From Variovorax sp. TBS-050B (GTDB lineage: Bacteria; Pseudomonadota; Gammaproteobacteria; Burkholderiales; Burkholderiaceae_C), in assembly GCF_029893635.1 (NCBI RefSeq), contig NZ_JARXYR010000002.1:3695001-3759000 (forward strand): 64,000 nucleotides of DNA, in the 5' to 3' direction. Of the stretch, positions 1 to 10,814 are shown in pieces. A program made the translations under genes and the position numbers. A model generated the notes under the pieces. The model made no database searches. It worked only from the letters and a program-made list of their open reading frames with translations, and was not told where the DNA came from. The stretch's first letter is position 1. Every line of letters begins with the position of its first letter.

Positions 1-45
1 GGCGGGCGGGGCGATGAGTTCCTGGAACGTCGGATTCGCCGTCAT
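1..45 (-). CDS. N-terminus of a gene running off the left edge (possibly LpxH)
   Basis: An ATG at 45 opens a minus-strand frame of 15 codons (MTANPTFQELIAPPA) that leaves the window. It lies 35 nt downstream of the ppiB stop in the same orientation, so it is probably the next gene of the TPR-ppiA-ppiB operon. In related Comamonadaceae this place is often taken by UDP-2,3-diacylglucosamine diphosphatase (lpxH); that is recalled synteny, not something 15 residues can prove. Confidence 0.4.
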   Translation of the reverse strand, partial: MTANPTFQELIAPPA

Positions 46-80
46 GCCCTTGCCGTGCCCTTCGCCGGTTCGCGCGTTGC

Positions 81-593
81 TTACTCGGAGACCAGGACGG
101 CCTTCTCGATCACCACGTCCTCGAGCGGCACGTCGTCGTGGAAGCCCTTGCGGCCCGTCTTCACGGCCTTGATCTTGTCGACCACGTCGGTGCCGCCGGT
201 GACCTTGCCGAATACCGCATAGCCCCAGCCCTGGGCCGACGGCGCGGTGTGGTTCAGGAAGCCGTTGTCCGCCACGTTGATGAAGAACTGGGCCGTGGCC
301 GAGTGCGGTGCGCTGGTGCGTGCCATGGCCACGGTGTAGACGTCGTTCTTGAGGCCGTTGTTGGCCTCGTTCTCGATCTCGGCGCCGGTGGGCTTCTGCT
401 TCATGCCGGGCTCGAAACCGCCGCCCTGCACCATGAAGCCGGGGATCACGCGATGGAACACGGTGTTGTCGTAGTGACCGTTCTTCACGTAGCTGACGAA
501 GTTCTCGGCCGACTTCGGCGCCTTGGCGCTGTCGAGTTCGAGCGTGATCACGCCGAAGTTCTTGATGTGCAGTTCGACTTTGGGGTTGCTCAT
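81..593 (-). CDS. ppiB: Cytoplasmic peptidyl-prolyl cis-trans isomerase (cyclophilin)
   Basis: A 170-residue single-domain cyclophilin that catalyses cis-trans isomerisation of X-Pro bonds. The signature [13 protein letters not shown] is at residues 46-58, with the catalytic Arg at 48, followed by the AQFFIN segment typical of the active site. There is no signal peptide, so it should be cytoplasmic, unlike the exported paralogue just upstream. The ATG is preceded by an AAGGACCTCC-like Shine-Dalgarno on the minus strand. It is 29 nt from the ppiA-like stop, so the two are very likely co-transcribed. The two are recognisably duplicated, sharing most active-site sequence. Confidence 0.95.
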   Translation of the reverse strand: MSNPKVELHIKNFGVITLELDSAKAPKSAENFVSYVKNGHYDNTVFHRVIPGFMVQGGGFEPGMKQKPTGAEIENEANNGLKNDVYTVAMARTSAPHSATAQFFINVADNGFLNHTAPSAQGWGYAVFGKVTGGTDVVDKIKAVKTGRKGFHDDVPLEDVVIEKAVLVSE

Positions 594-622
594 GGGAGGT
601 CCTTCTTTGATGTGGGGAAAGA

Positions 623-1222
623 TCAGTTCGCCAGCGCGGCGGACTTGATGATGATGGGGTCGAGCGGCACGTTCTGCATGCCGCCCTTGTTACCGGTTGG
701 CACGGCGCGGATCTTGTCGACCACGTCGGTGCCGGCCACGACCTTGCCGAACACGGTATAGCCGTAGCCGTCGGGATTGGGCGCGTTGAGCGAATCGTTG
801 TTCTTCACGTTGATGAAGAACTGCGAGGTGGCCGAGTTGGGGTTGCCGGTGCGCGCCATCGCGATGGTGTAGCGGTCGTTCTTGAGGCCGTTCGAGGCCT
901 CCAGCGGGACCGGTGCGCGCGTAGGCTTTTGTTGCATCTCGGCCGTGAAGCCGCCGCCCTGGATCATGAAGCCGTCGATCACGCGGTGGAACACCGTGCC
1001 GTCGTAGTGCTTGTCCTTCACGTACTGCAGGAAGTTCTCGACCGTCTTCGGCGCCTTGGCCGCATCGAGTTCGACCACGATGTCGCCGGCCGAGGTGGCG
1101 AGCTTCACGCGCGGCGCGGCCTGCTGCGCATGCACGGCACCGGCGAAGGCCAGTGCGGCGGCCAGCGCGAGCGCGCCGCGGCGGTTGAAGCGGGCGGACA
1201 GGGAAAGGGCTTGGATCGTCAA
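623..1222 (-). CDS. ppiA: Periplasmic peptidyl-prolyl cis-trans isomerase (cyclophilin)
   Basis: A 199-residue exported cyclophilin. Residues 1-32 form a Sec signal (two Arg, Ala/Leu-rich core, AVHA cleavage site before QQAAPR). The cyclophilin core follows, with [14 protein letters not shown] and SATSQFFIN. No ATG fits: the frame is open far upstream, but a TTG at 1222 lies 7 nt after GGAG and gives exactly the signal peptide, so TTG is the chosen start. It likely assists folding of envelope proteins. It sits between the TPR gene and ppiB in one minus-strand operon. Confidence 0.92.
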   Translation of the reverse strand: MTIQALSLSARFNRRGALALAAALAFAGAVHAQQAAPRVKLATSAGDIVVELDAAKAPKTVENFLQYVKDKHYDGTVFHRVIDGFMIQGGGFTAEMQQKPTRAPVPLEASNGLKNDRYTIAMARTGNPNSATSQFFINVKNNDSLNAPNPDGYGYTVFGKVVAGTDVVDKIRAVPTGNKGGMQNVPLDPIIIKSAALAN

Positions 1223-1296
1223 GGATGGCTCCGTGTGCAGATGATGTAGGGCGCGGGCCCGGCACCACAAGGGCGGCCGCTCCGCGCGGACGGCGA

Positions 1297-1890
1297 CTAC
1301 TTGCTGATGCGGCCGACGGGCTTGCGGACCTCGGGCGGCGCGGCCGGCAGGGCGGCGGCTTCGGCTTCGGTCTTGGGATTGAAAATCTGGCGGATCAGCG
1401 AGAGCTTGGGCGCGACGCTGGCGTTGGTGCTCGCGAACTGCTGCGCGCGGACGTACTCCTGCGCGGCGAGCCTGGCGTAGACGTCGCCCAGGTTCTCGTG
1501 CGCGGTGGCGTAGTTCGGGTTGAGCCGGAGCGCCTGCTCGAGCGCGGCGCGGGCCTGGTCGAACTTGCTCTGCGCGGCATAGAGCGCGGCCAGGTTGTTG
1601 TAGGGCTCGGGCAGTTCGGGGAAGTCCTGCGTGAGCTGCGTGAACGCGGCGATCGCCTCGTTCTGCTTCTTCTGTTCGGTGAGGATCACGCCGCGCAGGA
1701 AGCGCATCTGCGGATCGCGCGGCTTGCCGACGATGTAGGCGTCGGCCTTGGCGAGCGCCTCGTTCGACTTGCCCTGGCGCAGCAGCTGGTTGACGTCGTC
1801 GTAGTCGTTGGCGTGCGCGGCCGAACCGAGCAGGCCGAGGAGCAGTGCAAGGGCGATGGCGGAGAGTCTGGTGAACGCGACGTGCTTCAT
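1297..1890 (-). CDS. Exported tetratricopeptide-repeat protein
   Basis: A 197-residue protein with a Sec signal (residues 1 to about 26, ending SAAHA) followed by three to four TPR units. Typical positions are seen in EPYNNLAALYAAQSKFDQAR and YATAHENLGDVYARLA. The C-terminus is a short Pro/Ala-rich tail. TPR arrays bind other proteins; no enzymatic motif is present. The ATG at 1890 has GAGG 5 nt upstream and starts the signal peptide; a longer frame to 2022 would bury the signal. It is first in the operon with ppiA and ppiB, suggesting a role in envelope protein handling, which is an inference. Divergent from cysS. Confidence 0.85.
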   Translation of the reverse strand: MKHVAFTRLSAIALALLLGLLGSAAHANDYDDVNQLLRQGKSNEALAKADAYIVGKPRDPQMRFLRGVILTEQKKQNEAIAAFTQLTQDFPELPEPYNNLAALYAAQSKFDQARAALEQALRLNPNYATAHENLGDVYARLAAQEYVRAQQFASTNASVAPKLSLIRQIFNPKTEAEAAALPAAPPEVRKPVGRISK

Positions 1891-2084
1891 GAAGCCTCGG
1901 CAGGGTTGGGGAACGCGGGCCTCGAAAACACCCGGCATGCACACGGCAGGCAGCCGTTTATACTGCGGTGCATTGTAGCCGAGGGGCCATGTCCAACCCC
2001 TCGCGGCCACCGCCCCCGTCACCCCTGAAATCCCCTGTCGTTCGCCCGTGTCGCACGAGCGCGAAGCGACGCTTTTCGAGCCTC

Positions 2085-3457
<1,373 letters not shown>

Positions 3458-3461
<4 letters not shown>

Positions 3462-4129
3462 ACGGAACCACCAATCCCGTGCCTGCCTCCAGCAAGTCCA
3501 CCGTGCGCATCTACACGCCGGACTACTGGGAGGAGGCCTGCACGCACCTGGCGAAGAAAGACCGCGTGATGAAGCGGTTGATCCCGAAGTTCGGCAACGC
3601 CTGCCTCGAATCGCGCGGCGATGCGTTCACCACGCTCGCGCGCAGCATCGTGGGCCAGCAGATCTCGGTCAAGGCAGCGCAGTCGGTCTGGGACCGCTTC
3701 GCGGCGCTGCCGCGCAAGATGACGCCGGGCAACGTGCTCAAGCTCAAGGTCGACGACATGCGCGCGGCCGGGCTCTCGGCCCGCAAGATCGAGTACCTGG
3801 TCGACCTCGCGATCCATTTCGACTCGGGCGCGGTGCACGTCGACGCGTGGAAGGACATGTCGGACGAGCTCATCATCGAGGAGCTCGTCGCGATCCGCGG
3901 CATCGGCCGCTGGACCGCCGAGATGTTCCTCATCTTTCACCTGATGCGCCCCAACGTGCTGCCGGTCGACGACCTGGGCCTGCTCAACGGCATCAGCGTG
4001 AACTACTTTTCGGGCGATCCCGTGAGCCGCAGCGATGCCCGTGACGTCGCCGTGGCCTGGGCGCCTTTTTGCAGCGTGGCGACTTGGTATATTTGGCGAT
4101 CGCTGGACCCCGTGCCGGTCGCGTATTGA
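3458..4129 (+). CDS. DNA-3-methyladenine glycosylase (AlkA-type, HhH-GPD)
   Basis: A 223-residue base-excision-repair glycosylase of the HhH-GPD superfamily. The helix-hairpin-helix lies around residues 142-160 ([14 protein letters not shown]), followed by LPVDDLGLL, where the second Asp (172) aligns with the catalytic Asp of AlkA. Alkylated bases such as 3-methyladenine are the likely substrates. It lacks the N-terminal domain of E. coli AlkA, as short homologues do. The GTG start overlaps the cysS stop in a GTGA motif; a second GTG at 3480 is possible. Part of a conserved housekeeping block with accA and tilS. Confidence 0.88.
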
Positions 4130-4147
4130 ACAAAACAGGAGAAGACG

Positions 4148-5128
<981 letters not shown>

Positions 5129-5149
5129 GCCGGCGCAGGCAAGCCTCCC

Positions 5150-6127
5150 GTGAACGAAGCCTTCGAACGCGCCATGGCCGCGTTCGAGCCGGCGCATCTG
5201 CCGCTGGCGGTGGGCTTCAGCGGCGGTGCGGACTCGACGGCCTTGCTGGCCGCCTGCGCCTCCGCATGGCCGGGGCAGGTGATCGCCTTCCACGTGCACC
5301 ACGGCCTGCAGGCCGCGGCCGACGACTTCGAGCGCCATTGCGCCGCCGTGTGCGAATGCCTCGGCGTGCCGCTCCTGGTGCACCGCGTCGACGCGCGGCA
5401 TGCGCCGGGCGACAGTCCCGAAGACGCAGCGCGCCGCGCGCGCTACGAAGCCTTCGCTGCCATGGCGCGCAGCGACAGCACGCTCGGCACGGTGCGTTCG
5501 ATCGCGCTCGGCCACCATGCCGACGACCAGGTCGAGACGCTGCTGCTCGCGCTCTCGCGGGGCGCGGGTCTGCCGGGGCTGGCCGCGATGCCTGCACATG
5601 CCCGGCGGCACGGCCTCGACATCCACCGGCCGCTGCTGGGCGTGCCCGGCGCGGCGATCCGCGAATGGCTCCGGGGTGTCGATCTGCCGTGGATCGAGGA
5701 CCCGAGCAACGGAGACGAGCGCTACACGCGCAACCGCATCCGCGCCGTGCTGCTGCCGGCGCTTGAGCGGAGCTTTCCGCAGTTCCGCACCACCTTCGCG
5801 CGCAGCATCGGCCACGCAGCGCAAGCGCAGCAGCTGCTCGGGGAACTCGCGGCGCAGGACCTCGGCGCGGTGGGCGATCCGCCGCGCATTGCCGGCCTGC
5901 AGGCGCTGTCGCGCGCGCGGCAGGCCAACGTGCTGCGGCACTGGCTCATGCAGGCGCATGGCTGCGCACCGAGCGCGGCGCAGCTCGAGCAGCTGCTCGA
6001 CCAGTTGCGCGCCTGCACCACGCGCGGCCACCGGATCCACCTCAAGGTGGGCAGCGGCCACGTCGAGCGGCAGGGCGACCGGCTGCATTGGTACAATTTC
6101 CGGCCCTCGCCCAAGGCTTCGCGCTGA
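5150..6127 (+). CDS. tilS: tRNA(Ile)-lysidine synthase
   Basis: A 325-residue PP-loop ATPase that converts the wobble cytidine of tRNA-Ile(CAU) to lysidine so that AUA is read. The PP-loop SGGADS is at residues 24-29; LGHHADDQVETLLLALSRG and the RNRIRAVLLPAL region confirm TilS. It is about 100 residues shorter than E. coli TilS, with the C-terminal domain reduced, as in many betaproteobacteria. The GTG start at 5150 is the only one that leaves a complete PP-loop domain. Same operon as accA. Confidence 0.93.
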   Translation: MNEAFERAMAAFEPAHLPLAVGFSGGADSTALLAACASAWPGQVIAFHVHHGLQAAADDFERHCAAVCECLGVPLLVHRVDARHAPGDSPEDAARRARYEAFAAMARSDSTLGTVRSIALGHHADDQVETLLLALSRGAGLPGLAAMPAHARRHGLDIHRPLLGVPGAAIREWLRGVDLPWIEDPSNGDERYTRNRIRAVLLPALERSFPQFRTTFARSIGHAAQAQQLLGELAAQDLGAVGDPPRIAGLQALSRARQANVLRHWLMQAHGCAPSAAQLEQLLDQLRACTTRGHRIHLKVGSGHVERQGDRLHWYNFRPSPKASR

Positions 6128-6202
6128 CGGCTTGCAGGGCGCGCACTCGGAAACCGGACATGCCGGGGCGGGGCGGCTTCTTTCTTTTCTCTGAATTCAC
6201 CC

Positions 6203-7471
6203 ATGGCATTGATCGTTCACAAATACGGCGGTACGTCGATGGGCTCGACCGAGCGCATCAAGAATGTCGCCAAGCGCGTCGCCAAGTGGGCGCGCGCCGG
6301 CCACCAGATGATCGTGGTCCCGAGTGCCATGAGCGGCGAAACCAATCGCCTGCTCGGCCTGGCCAAGGAACTGGCCCCGAGCAAACCCGGCGAAGCCCAC
6401 GGCCGTGAGCTCGACATGCTCGCCGCCACCGGCGAACAGGCCTCGTCCGCGCTGCTCGCCATCGCGCTGCAGGCCGAGGGCGTCGAAGCCGTGAGCTATG
6501 CGGGCTGGCAGGTGTCGGTGCGCACCGACAGTTCCTACACCAAGGCCCGCATCGAGAGCATCGACGACGCACGCGTGCGCGCCGACCTCGACGCCGGCAG
6601 GGTGGTCGTCATCACCGGCTTCCAGGGCGTGGACGACGCGGGCAACATCACCACGCTCGGCCGCGGCGGCAGCGACACCTCGGCCGTGGCCATCGCGGCC
6701 GCGATGAAGGCCAACGAGTGCCTGATCTACACCGACGTCGACGGCGTCTACACCACCGATCCGCGCGTCGAGCCCGATGCCCGGCGCCTCACCACCGTGA
6801 GCTTCGAGGAAATGCTCGAGATGGCGAGCCTGGGCTCCAAGGTGCTGCAGATCCGCTCGGTGGAGTTCGCCGGCAAGTACAAGGTCCCGCTGCGCGTGCT
6901 TTCGAGCTTCACGCCCTGGGACATCGACATCAACGAAGAGGCCAAGTCCGGCACCCTGATCACTTTCGAGGAAGACGAAAACATGGAACAAGCCGTCGTA
7001 TCCGGCATCGCTTTCAACCGCGACGAAGCCAAGATCTCGGTGCTCGGCGTGCCCGACAAGCCGGGCATCGCGTACCACATCCTCGGTGCCGTGGCCGATG
7101 CCAACATCGAGGTCGACGTGATCATCCAGAACCTCAGCAAGGACGGCCGCACCGACTTCAGCTTCACGGTGCATCGCAACGAGTACGCAAAGACCGTCGA
7201 CCTGCTGCAGTCGAAGGTCATGCCCTCGCTCGGCGCGACCGAGATCGTGGGCGACACCAAGATCTGCAAGGTCAGCATCGTCGGCATCGGCATGCGCAGC
7301 CACGTGGGCGTGGCGAGCAAGATGTTCCGCGTGCTGAGCGAGGAAGGCATCAACATCCAGATGATTTCGACCAGCGAGATCAAGACCTCGGTCGTGATCG
7401 ACGAGAAATACATGGAACTTGCGGTCCGCGCGCTGCATAAAGCCTTCGATCTGGATCAACCGGCCTCCTGA
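6203..7471 (+). CDS. lysC: Aspartate kinase
   Basis: A 422-residue enzyme that phosphorylates L-aspartate, the first step to lysine, threonine, methionine and isoleucine. The N-terminal amino-acid-kinase domain starts IVHKYGGTSMGSTERI and includes FQGVDDAGNITTLGRGGSD. Two ACT domains follow from about residue 265 (ISVLGVPDKPGIAYHILG) and about 345 (KVSIVGIGMRSHVGVAS), the usual site of feedback inhibition. It is monofunctional, with no homoserine dehydrogenase part. It ends 26 nt before tRNA-Ser, and both may share the downstream terminator. Confidence 0.97.
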   Translation: MALIVHKYGGTSMGSTERIKNVAKRVAKWARAGHQMIVVPSAMSGETNRLLGLAKELAPSKPGEAHGRELDMLAATGEQASSALLAIALQAEGVEAVSYAGWQVSVRTDSSYTKARIESIDDARVRADLDAGRVVVITGFQGVDDAGNITTLGRGGSDTSAVAIAAAMKANECLIYTDVDGVYTTDPRVEPDARRLTTVSFEEMLEMASLGSKVLQIRSVEFAGKYKVPLRVLSSFTPWDIDINEEAKSGTLITFEEDENMEQAVVSGIAFNRDEAKISVLGVPDKPGIAYHILGAVADANIEVDVIIQNLSKDGRTDFSFTVHRNEYAKTVDLLQSKVMPSLGATEIVGDTKICKVSIVGIGMRSHVGVASKMFRVLSEEGINIQMISTSEIKTSVVIDEKYMELAVRALHKAFDLDQPAS

Positions 7472-7497
7472 TGGTGGCATAATCTCGGCTTCTTTCA

Positions 7498-7590
7498 GGA
7501 ACTGTGACCGAGTGGCCGAAGGTGCTCCCCTGCTAAGGGAGTATGGGGTGTAGAGCCTCATCGAGGGTTCGAATCCCTCCGGTTCCGCCA
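7498..7590 (+). tRNA. tRNA-Ser (anticodon GCT)
   Basis: A 93-nt class II tRNA. The acceptor arms GGAACTG and CGGTTCC pair with one G-T wobble. The anticodon stem CTCCC/GGGAG encloses CTGCTAA, giving anticodon GCT for AGC/AGU serine codons. A long variable arm follows, then the T arm GAGGGTTCGAATCCCTC. The discriminator is G and CCA is encoded. It directly follows lysC. Confidence 0.97.
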
Positions 7591-7598
7591 AGCTGATG

Positions 7599-7634
7599 AA
7601 GCCCTGTCGATCTTCGGATCGACAGGGCTTTTTT
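7599..7634 (+). terminator. Rho-independent terminator after tRNA-Ser
   Basis: A perfect 14-bp stem (7599-7612 with 7617-7630) closed by a TTCG tetraloop, and the stem runs into a T tract ending at 7634. It lies 8 nt after the tRNA CCA end and closes the lysC/tRNA transcription unit. Confidence 0.95.
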
Positions 7635-7998
7635 CATTGGGCATTGCCATTGCGCGCCTTCGCCCGGACAGGCCGCATCGCCGCAGCTTGCCATTCCATT
7701 TGCGAACGATCGGCCTTATTCGTCAAAGCCGGGTCTGTCATCGTTCTGCAAAATCCGCCGTGCTCCGCTACGGCGGAATTAATTTGCACTTTCGGCAGAT
7801 TATGCGGGGGATGCACAAATTCCATATATGAGGTGCGCGAAATTTGCGGACTTCATCGCTTCGCTTCTTTAGATTCCCCCCTAAGGTCAGACTCCGTTAA
7901 CGCTTGAATTCATCACGACGGCCACAGGACGGGTTTGACCGATTGGCGTTCGCTCCAGGGAGCGTTCGATCTGTTGATCTACGTAAGAGAGTCCTGTC
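7635..7998. other. AT-richer intergenic gap, no gene supported
   Basis: This 364-bp stretch between the terminator and the orphan regulator is clearly richer in A and T than its surroundings, especially 7770-7915. Short open frames exist, but none has a Shine-Dalgarno site, recognisable protein or local codon usage. An inverted repeat with 6-bp arms (CGCTCC/GGAGCG, 7951-7964) lies 35 nt before the regulator start and could be an operator. I see no tRNA, integrase or direct repeat. Confidence 0.5.
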
Positions 7999-8730
7999 GT
8001 GCAAATTGCTGTACTAGATCCAATGCTTCGATCCAGAGAAATCGCCCGCCGTGCGATCTGCAGACTGGGTCATGTCCCAATCGTTTTTAGCAGTGTGGAA
8101 GAACTGCAAAAGCAACAAGGCGAGGCAAAGATTGAATTCGAAGTCCTGTTGCTGACATGCCCGCGGGATCCCGCCGTTTTTCAGCCGCTCATTGCGCAGG
8201 TGCGGGAAATCATGGGACGGCATTTCCCGGTGATTCTTTGCGCCAGCAAAAGCCAATACCGGGTCATTTCGGTGCTTCATTCGGACCCGGCCTCGACCGT
8301 GGCGCATGCGCCGTCGTGTTTCGAGGAAACCTACCGTCTGCTCGAGACCTACCTGCAGCGCCGCAAGGTGCCGATCGCCGACCGCGTGATGCAGTGGCGC
8401 GATTACCGCTTCGTCCTGCACCAGGACAAGGCCGAGCGCGCCGGCTCGGCGATCAAGCTGCGTCCGCTCGAGTTCGATCTCGCGGTGGCCTTCTTCCGGA
8501 ACATCAACCGCCCGCTCACGCGCGAGTGGCTCTTCCGGAACGTCTGGGGCCGCAAGGACTGCGACCATCCCGTTTCGCGCTCGCTCGACGTCAGCGTGTC
8601 GGGTCTGCGCCGCAAGCTCGGGCTGCATGTGCGTTCGAAGGGGCCGAGCCTGCAGGCGATCTGGGGGCAGGGTTATCAGCTGAGCGAGATGCCCGACCCG
8701 ATGGAAGCGCCGAACCGGCGCCCGTTCTAG
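7999..8730 (+). CDS. Orphan OmpR/PhoB-type regulator with degenerate receiver
   Basis: A 243-residue protein. Residues 1 to about 120 have the alternating strand-helix pattern of a receiver, but the segment that should carry the phospho-acceptor Asp reads VLLLTCP and the acidic pocket is missing, so phosphorylation is unlikely. Residues of about 150-232 form a winged helix of the OmpR family (LRPLEFDLAVAFF, then SRSLDVSVSGLRRKLGL and IWGQGYQL). There is no adjacent histidine kinase. The start is a GTG at 7999. Its DNA target and signal are unknown; the AT-rich leader may be autoregulated. Confidence 0.8.
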   Translation: MQIAVLDPMLRSREIARRAICRLGHVPIVFSSVEELQKQQGEAKIEFEVLLLTCPRDPAVFQPLIAQVREIMGRHFPVILCASKSQYRVISVLHSDPASTVAHAPSCFEETYRLLETYLQRRKVPIADRVMQWRDYRFVLHQDKAERAGSAIKLRPLEFDLAVAFFRNINRPLTREWLFRNVWGRKDCDHPVSRSLDVSVSGLRRKLGLHVRSKGPSLQAIWGQGYQLSEMPDPMEAPNRRPF

Positions 8731-8849
8731 AGGCTGCTGGCGGCCGTAACGGATCGTCCCGCGCCGGGACATCGGCGGCCGCTCGGCCATGTCCTCCGCA
8801 CCGAGGCACGAGAATCGAGGCGGAACGACATGGACGACAGGACTTGAAC

Positions 8850-10814
8850 TTGCAAACTTCCTTCGCGCTGCTCGACGACTGCGGCTCGACGCCCGGTCGC
8901 CCGACCAGCCGCCTTTGCACCGGCTTTACGCGCGAGCACCGCTGCACGAACCCGGCCGAACTCGACTTCGTCTGGGGGCGCGTCGAAGCCGACCAGCGGC
9001 AGGGGCTGCATGCGGTGCTTCTGGTCGACTACGAATGGGGCGCCAAGCTCCTGCACGCAGGGCAGGGGCGGCTCGCCGCCAGTGATGCCTCGTCATTGCG
9101 CGTGCTGATGTTCCGCGACTGCGCGAAGCTCTCGGCCGACGAGGTCGGCGCCTGGCTCGAGACGGCCGAAGCCGCGGACGCCTCGCACATGGGCGGCCTG
9201 CCGCAGCCTGCGGGCGTGACGGCGTTGCAGCCGGACATCGATGAGGCCGCCTTCACCGACGCCATCGCGCGCATCCACGAAGCCATTGCCGCGGGCGAGA
9301 CCTACCAGGTCAACTTCACCTACCGGCTGCATGGCCATTGCTACGGCTCGCCCGTAGCGCTGTACCGGCGGCTGCGCGAACGGCAGCCGGTGGCCTATGG
9401 CGCGCTGATCGCGCTGCCCGCGGGTGAGGAGACCACGCACGTGCTCTCGTGCTCGCCCGAACTCTTTCTGCGCAACGACGGCGGCGTGCTCACCGCACGG
9501 CCGATGAAGGGCACCGCGGCGCGCGCCGACGAGGCCGCGAGCGACGGCGAAACGGCGCGCCGGCTCGCAGTGGACGCCAAGAACCGCGCAGAGAACGTGA
9601 TGATCGTCGACCTGCTGCGCAACGACATCGGCCGCGTGGCGCGCACCGGCTCGGTCAAGGTGCCAGCGCTCTTCGCCGTCGAGCCGTATGCCACGGTGTT
9701 CCAGATGACTTCCACCGTCGAGGCCGCGCTGCGTCCGGAGGTCGGCATGCCCGCGTTGCTGCGCGCGACCTTTCCCTGCGGCTCGATCACGGGCGCGCCC
9801 AAGCACCGCACCATGGAATGGATCGCGCAGCTCGAAGGCAGCCTGCGCGGCCTCTACTGCGGCGCCATCGGCTGGGTCGATGCGCCGACCGACGGTGCGG
9901 CCGTCGGCGACTTCTGCCTCTCGGTCGCGATCCGCACGCTGACGCTCGGTGCGCCGGTGCGTGGCCTCCGGCCGTTGCGCATGGGCGTCGGCGCCGGCAT
10001 CGTGCAGGACAGCCGCGCGACCGACGAGTTCGAGGAATGCCGCCTCAAGGCGCGCTTCCTCGCCGCGCTCGACCCGGGTTTCGAGCTGTTCGAGACCATG
10101 CTCGCGACCCCCGCCGGCGGCATTCGCTACCTCGACCGGCATCTGGCGCGGCTCGCGCACAGCGCACAGGCGCTCGGCTTTGCCTTCGACCACGAAGCCG
10201 CAGTGCAGGCGCTGCGCGATGCGCTGCCCGCGCTCGCACCAGGGCAACCCTCGCGGCTGCGCCTCGCGCTCGCACACGGCGGACGCATGGCAATCACCCA
10301 TTCGGCGCTGCCGCCGCTGCCGCCCGGCGCGGTGAAGCTGGTGCTTGCCGGCGAACGGCTGCCCGACGCCAATCCGCTCGGCGCCTTCAAGACCACCTGG
10401 CGCCAGCACTACGACGCCGGGGTGCGCGCGGCCGAGCAGGCCGGCGCCTTCGACAGCCTGTTCTTCACCGCCGACGGCCGCCTGGTCGAAGGCGGCCGCA
10501 GCACGCTGTTCGCGCGCATCGACGGGCGCTGGTGGACGCCGCCCGTGGCCGACGGCGCGCTGCCCGGCGTGATGCGCGGCGTGCTGATGGAGGACGCCAT
10601 CTGGCAGCCGGCCGAGCGCAGCCTCTCGCTCGACGACCTGCGCGGCGCGCAGAAGCTCGTGGTGTGCAATGCGCTGCGTGGCGTGCTGCCCGCGCAGCTG
10701 GTGCACGACACCGCGCACGAGCGAGGGCTGCAGCCCCTCACACCTGCACCAACCCCCACCGCAGCGCCACCCACGTCAGCTCCGCCTGGTTCGCGGCGCC
10801 CAGCTTCTGCTTGA
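8850..10814 (+). CDS. pabB: Aminodeoxychorismate synthase I fused to aminodeoxychorismate lyase
   Basis: A bifunctional 654-residue enzyme of p-aminobenzoate and folate synthesis. Residues 1 to about 400 are a chorismate-binding domain with RPMKGTAAR, in which Lys 220 is the residue that distinguishes PabB from anthranilate synthase. From about 409 (GFELFETML) a class IV aminotransferase-fold domain resembles PabC, which releases pyruvate to give p-aminobenzoate. The glutaminase partner PabA is not in this window. The start is a TTG at 8850, 7 nt after AGGA; a TTG at 8844 is too close to it. The last ~26 codons overlap the convergent response-regulator gene by 77 bp and look like a non-conserved Pro/Ala tail. 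Confidence 0.88.
   Translation: MQTSFALLDDCGSTPGRPTSRLCTGFTREHRCTNPAELDFVWGRVEADQRQGLHAVLLVDYEWGAKLLHAGQGRLAASDASSLRVLMFRDCAKLSADEVGAWLETAEAADASHMGGLPQPAGVTALQPDIDEAAFTDAIARIHEAIAAGETYQVNFTYRLHGHCYGSPVALYRRLRERQPVAYGALIALPAGEETTHVLSCSPELFLRNDGGVLTARPMKGTAARADEAASDGETARRLAVDAKNRAENVMIVDLLRNDIGRVARTGSVKVPALFAVEPYATVFQMTSTVEAALRPEVGMPALLRATFPCGSITGAPKHRTMEWIAQLEGSLRGLYCGAIGWVDAPTDGAAVGDFCLSVAIRTLTLGAPVRGLRPLRMGVGAGIVQDSRATDEFEECRLKARFLAALDPGFELFETMLATPAGGIRYLDRHLARLAHSAQALGFAFDHEAAVQALRDALPALAPGQPSRLRLALAHGGRMAITHSALPPLPPGAVKLVLAGERLPDANPLGAFKTTWRQHYDAGVRAAEQAGAFDSLFFTADGRLVEGGRSTLFARIDGRWWTPPVADGALPGVMRGVLMEDAIWQPAERSLSLDDLRGAQKLVVCNALRGVLPAQLVHDTAHERGLQPLTPAPTPTAAPPTSAPPGSRRPASA

Noticed and set aside
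1891-2022. Longer N-terminus for the TPR protein
   Set aside because: It would place 44 residues before a clear signal peptide; GAGG supports the ATG at 1890.
1968-2084. Longer N-terminus for CysS
   Set aside because: The extra 39 residues are Pro/Ser/Arg-rich and absent from the family start.
7596-7907. A 103-codon frame after tRNA-Ser
   Set aside because: It starts within the terminator hairpin, lacks a ribosome site and has no recognisable sequence.
7498-8730. A genomic island integrated at tRNA-Ser
   Set aside because: No integrase, no repeated tRNA end and normal housekeeping genes resume at once.
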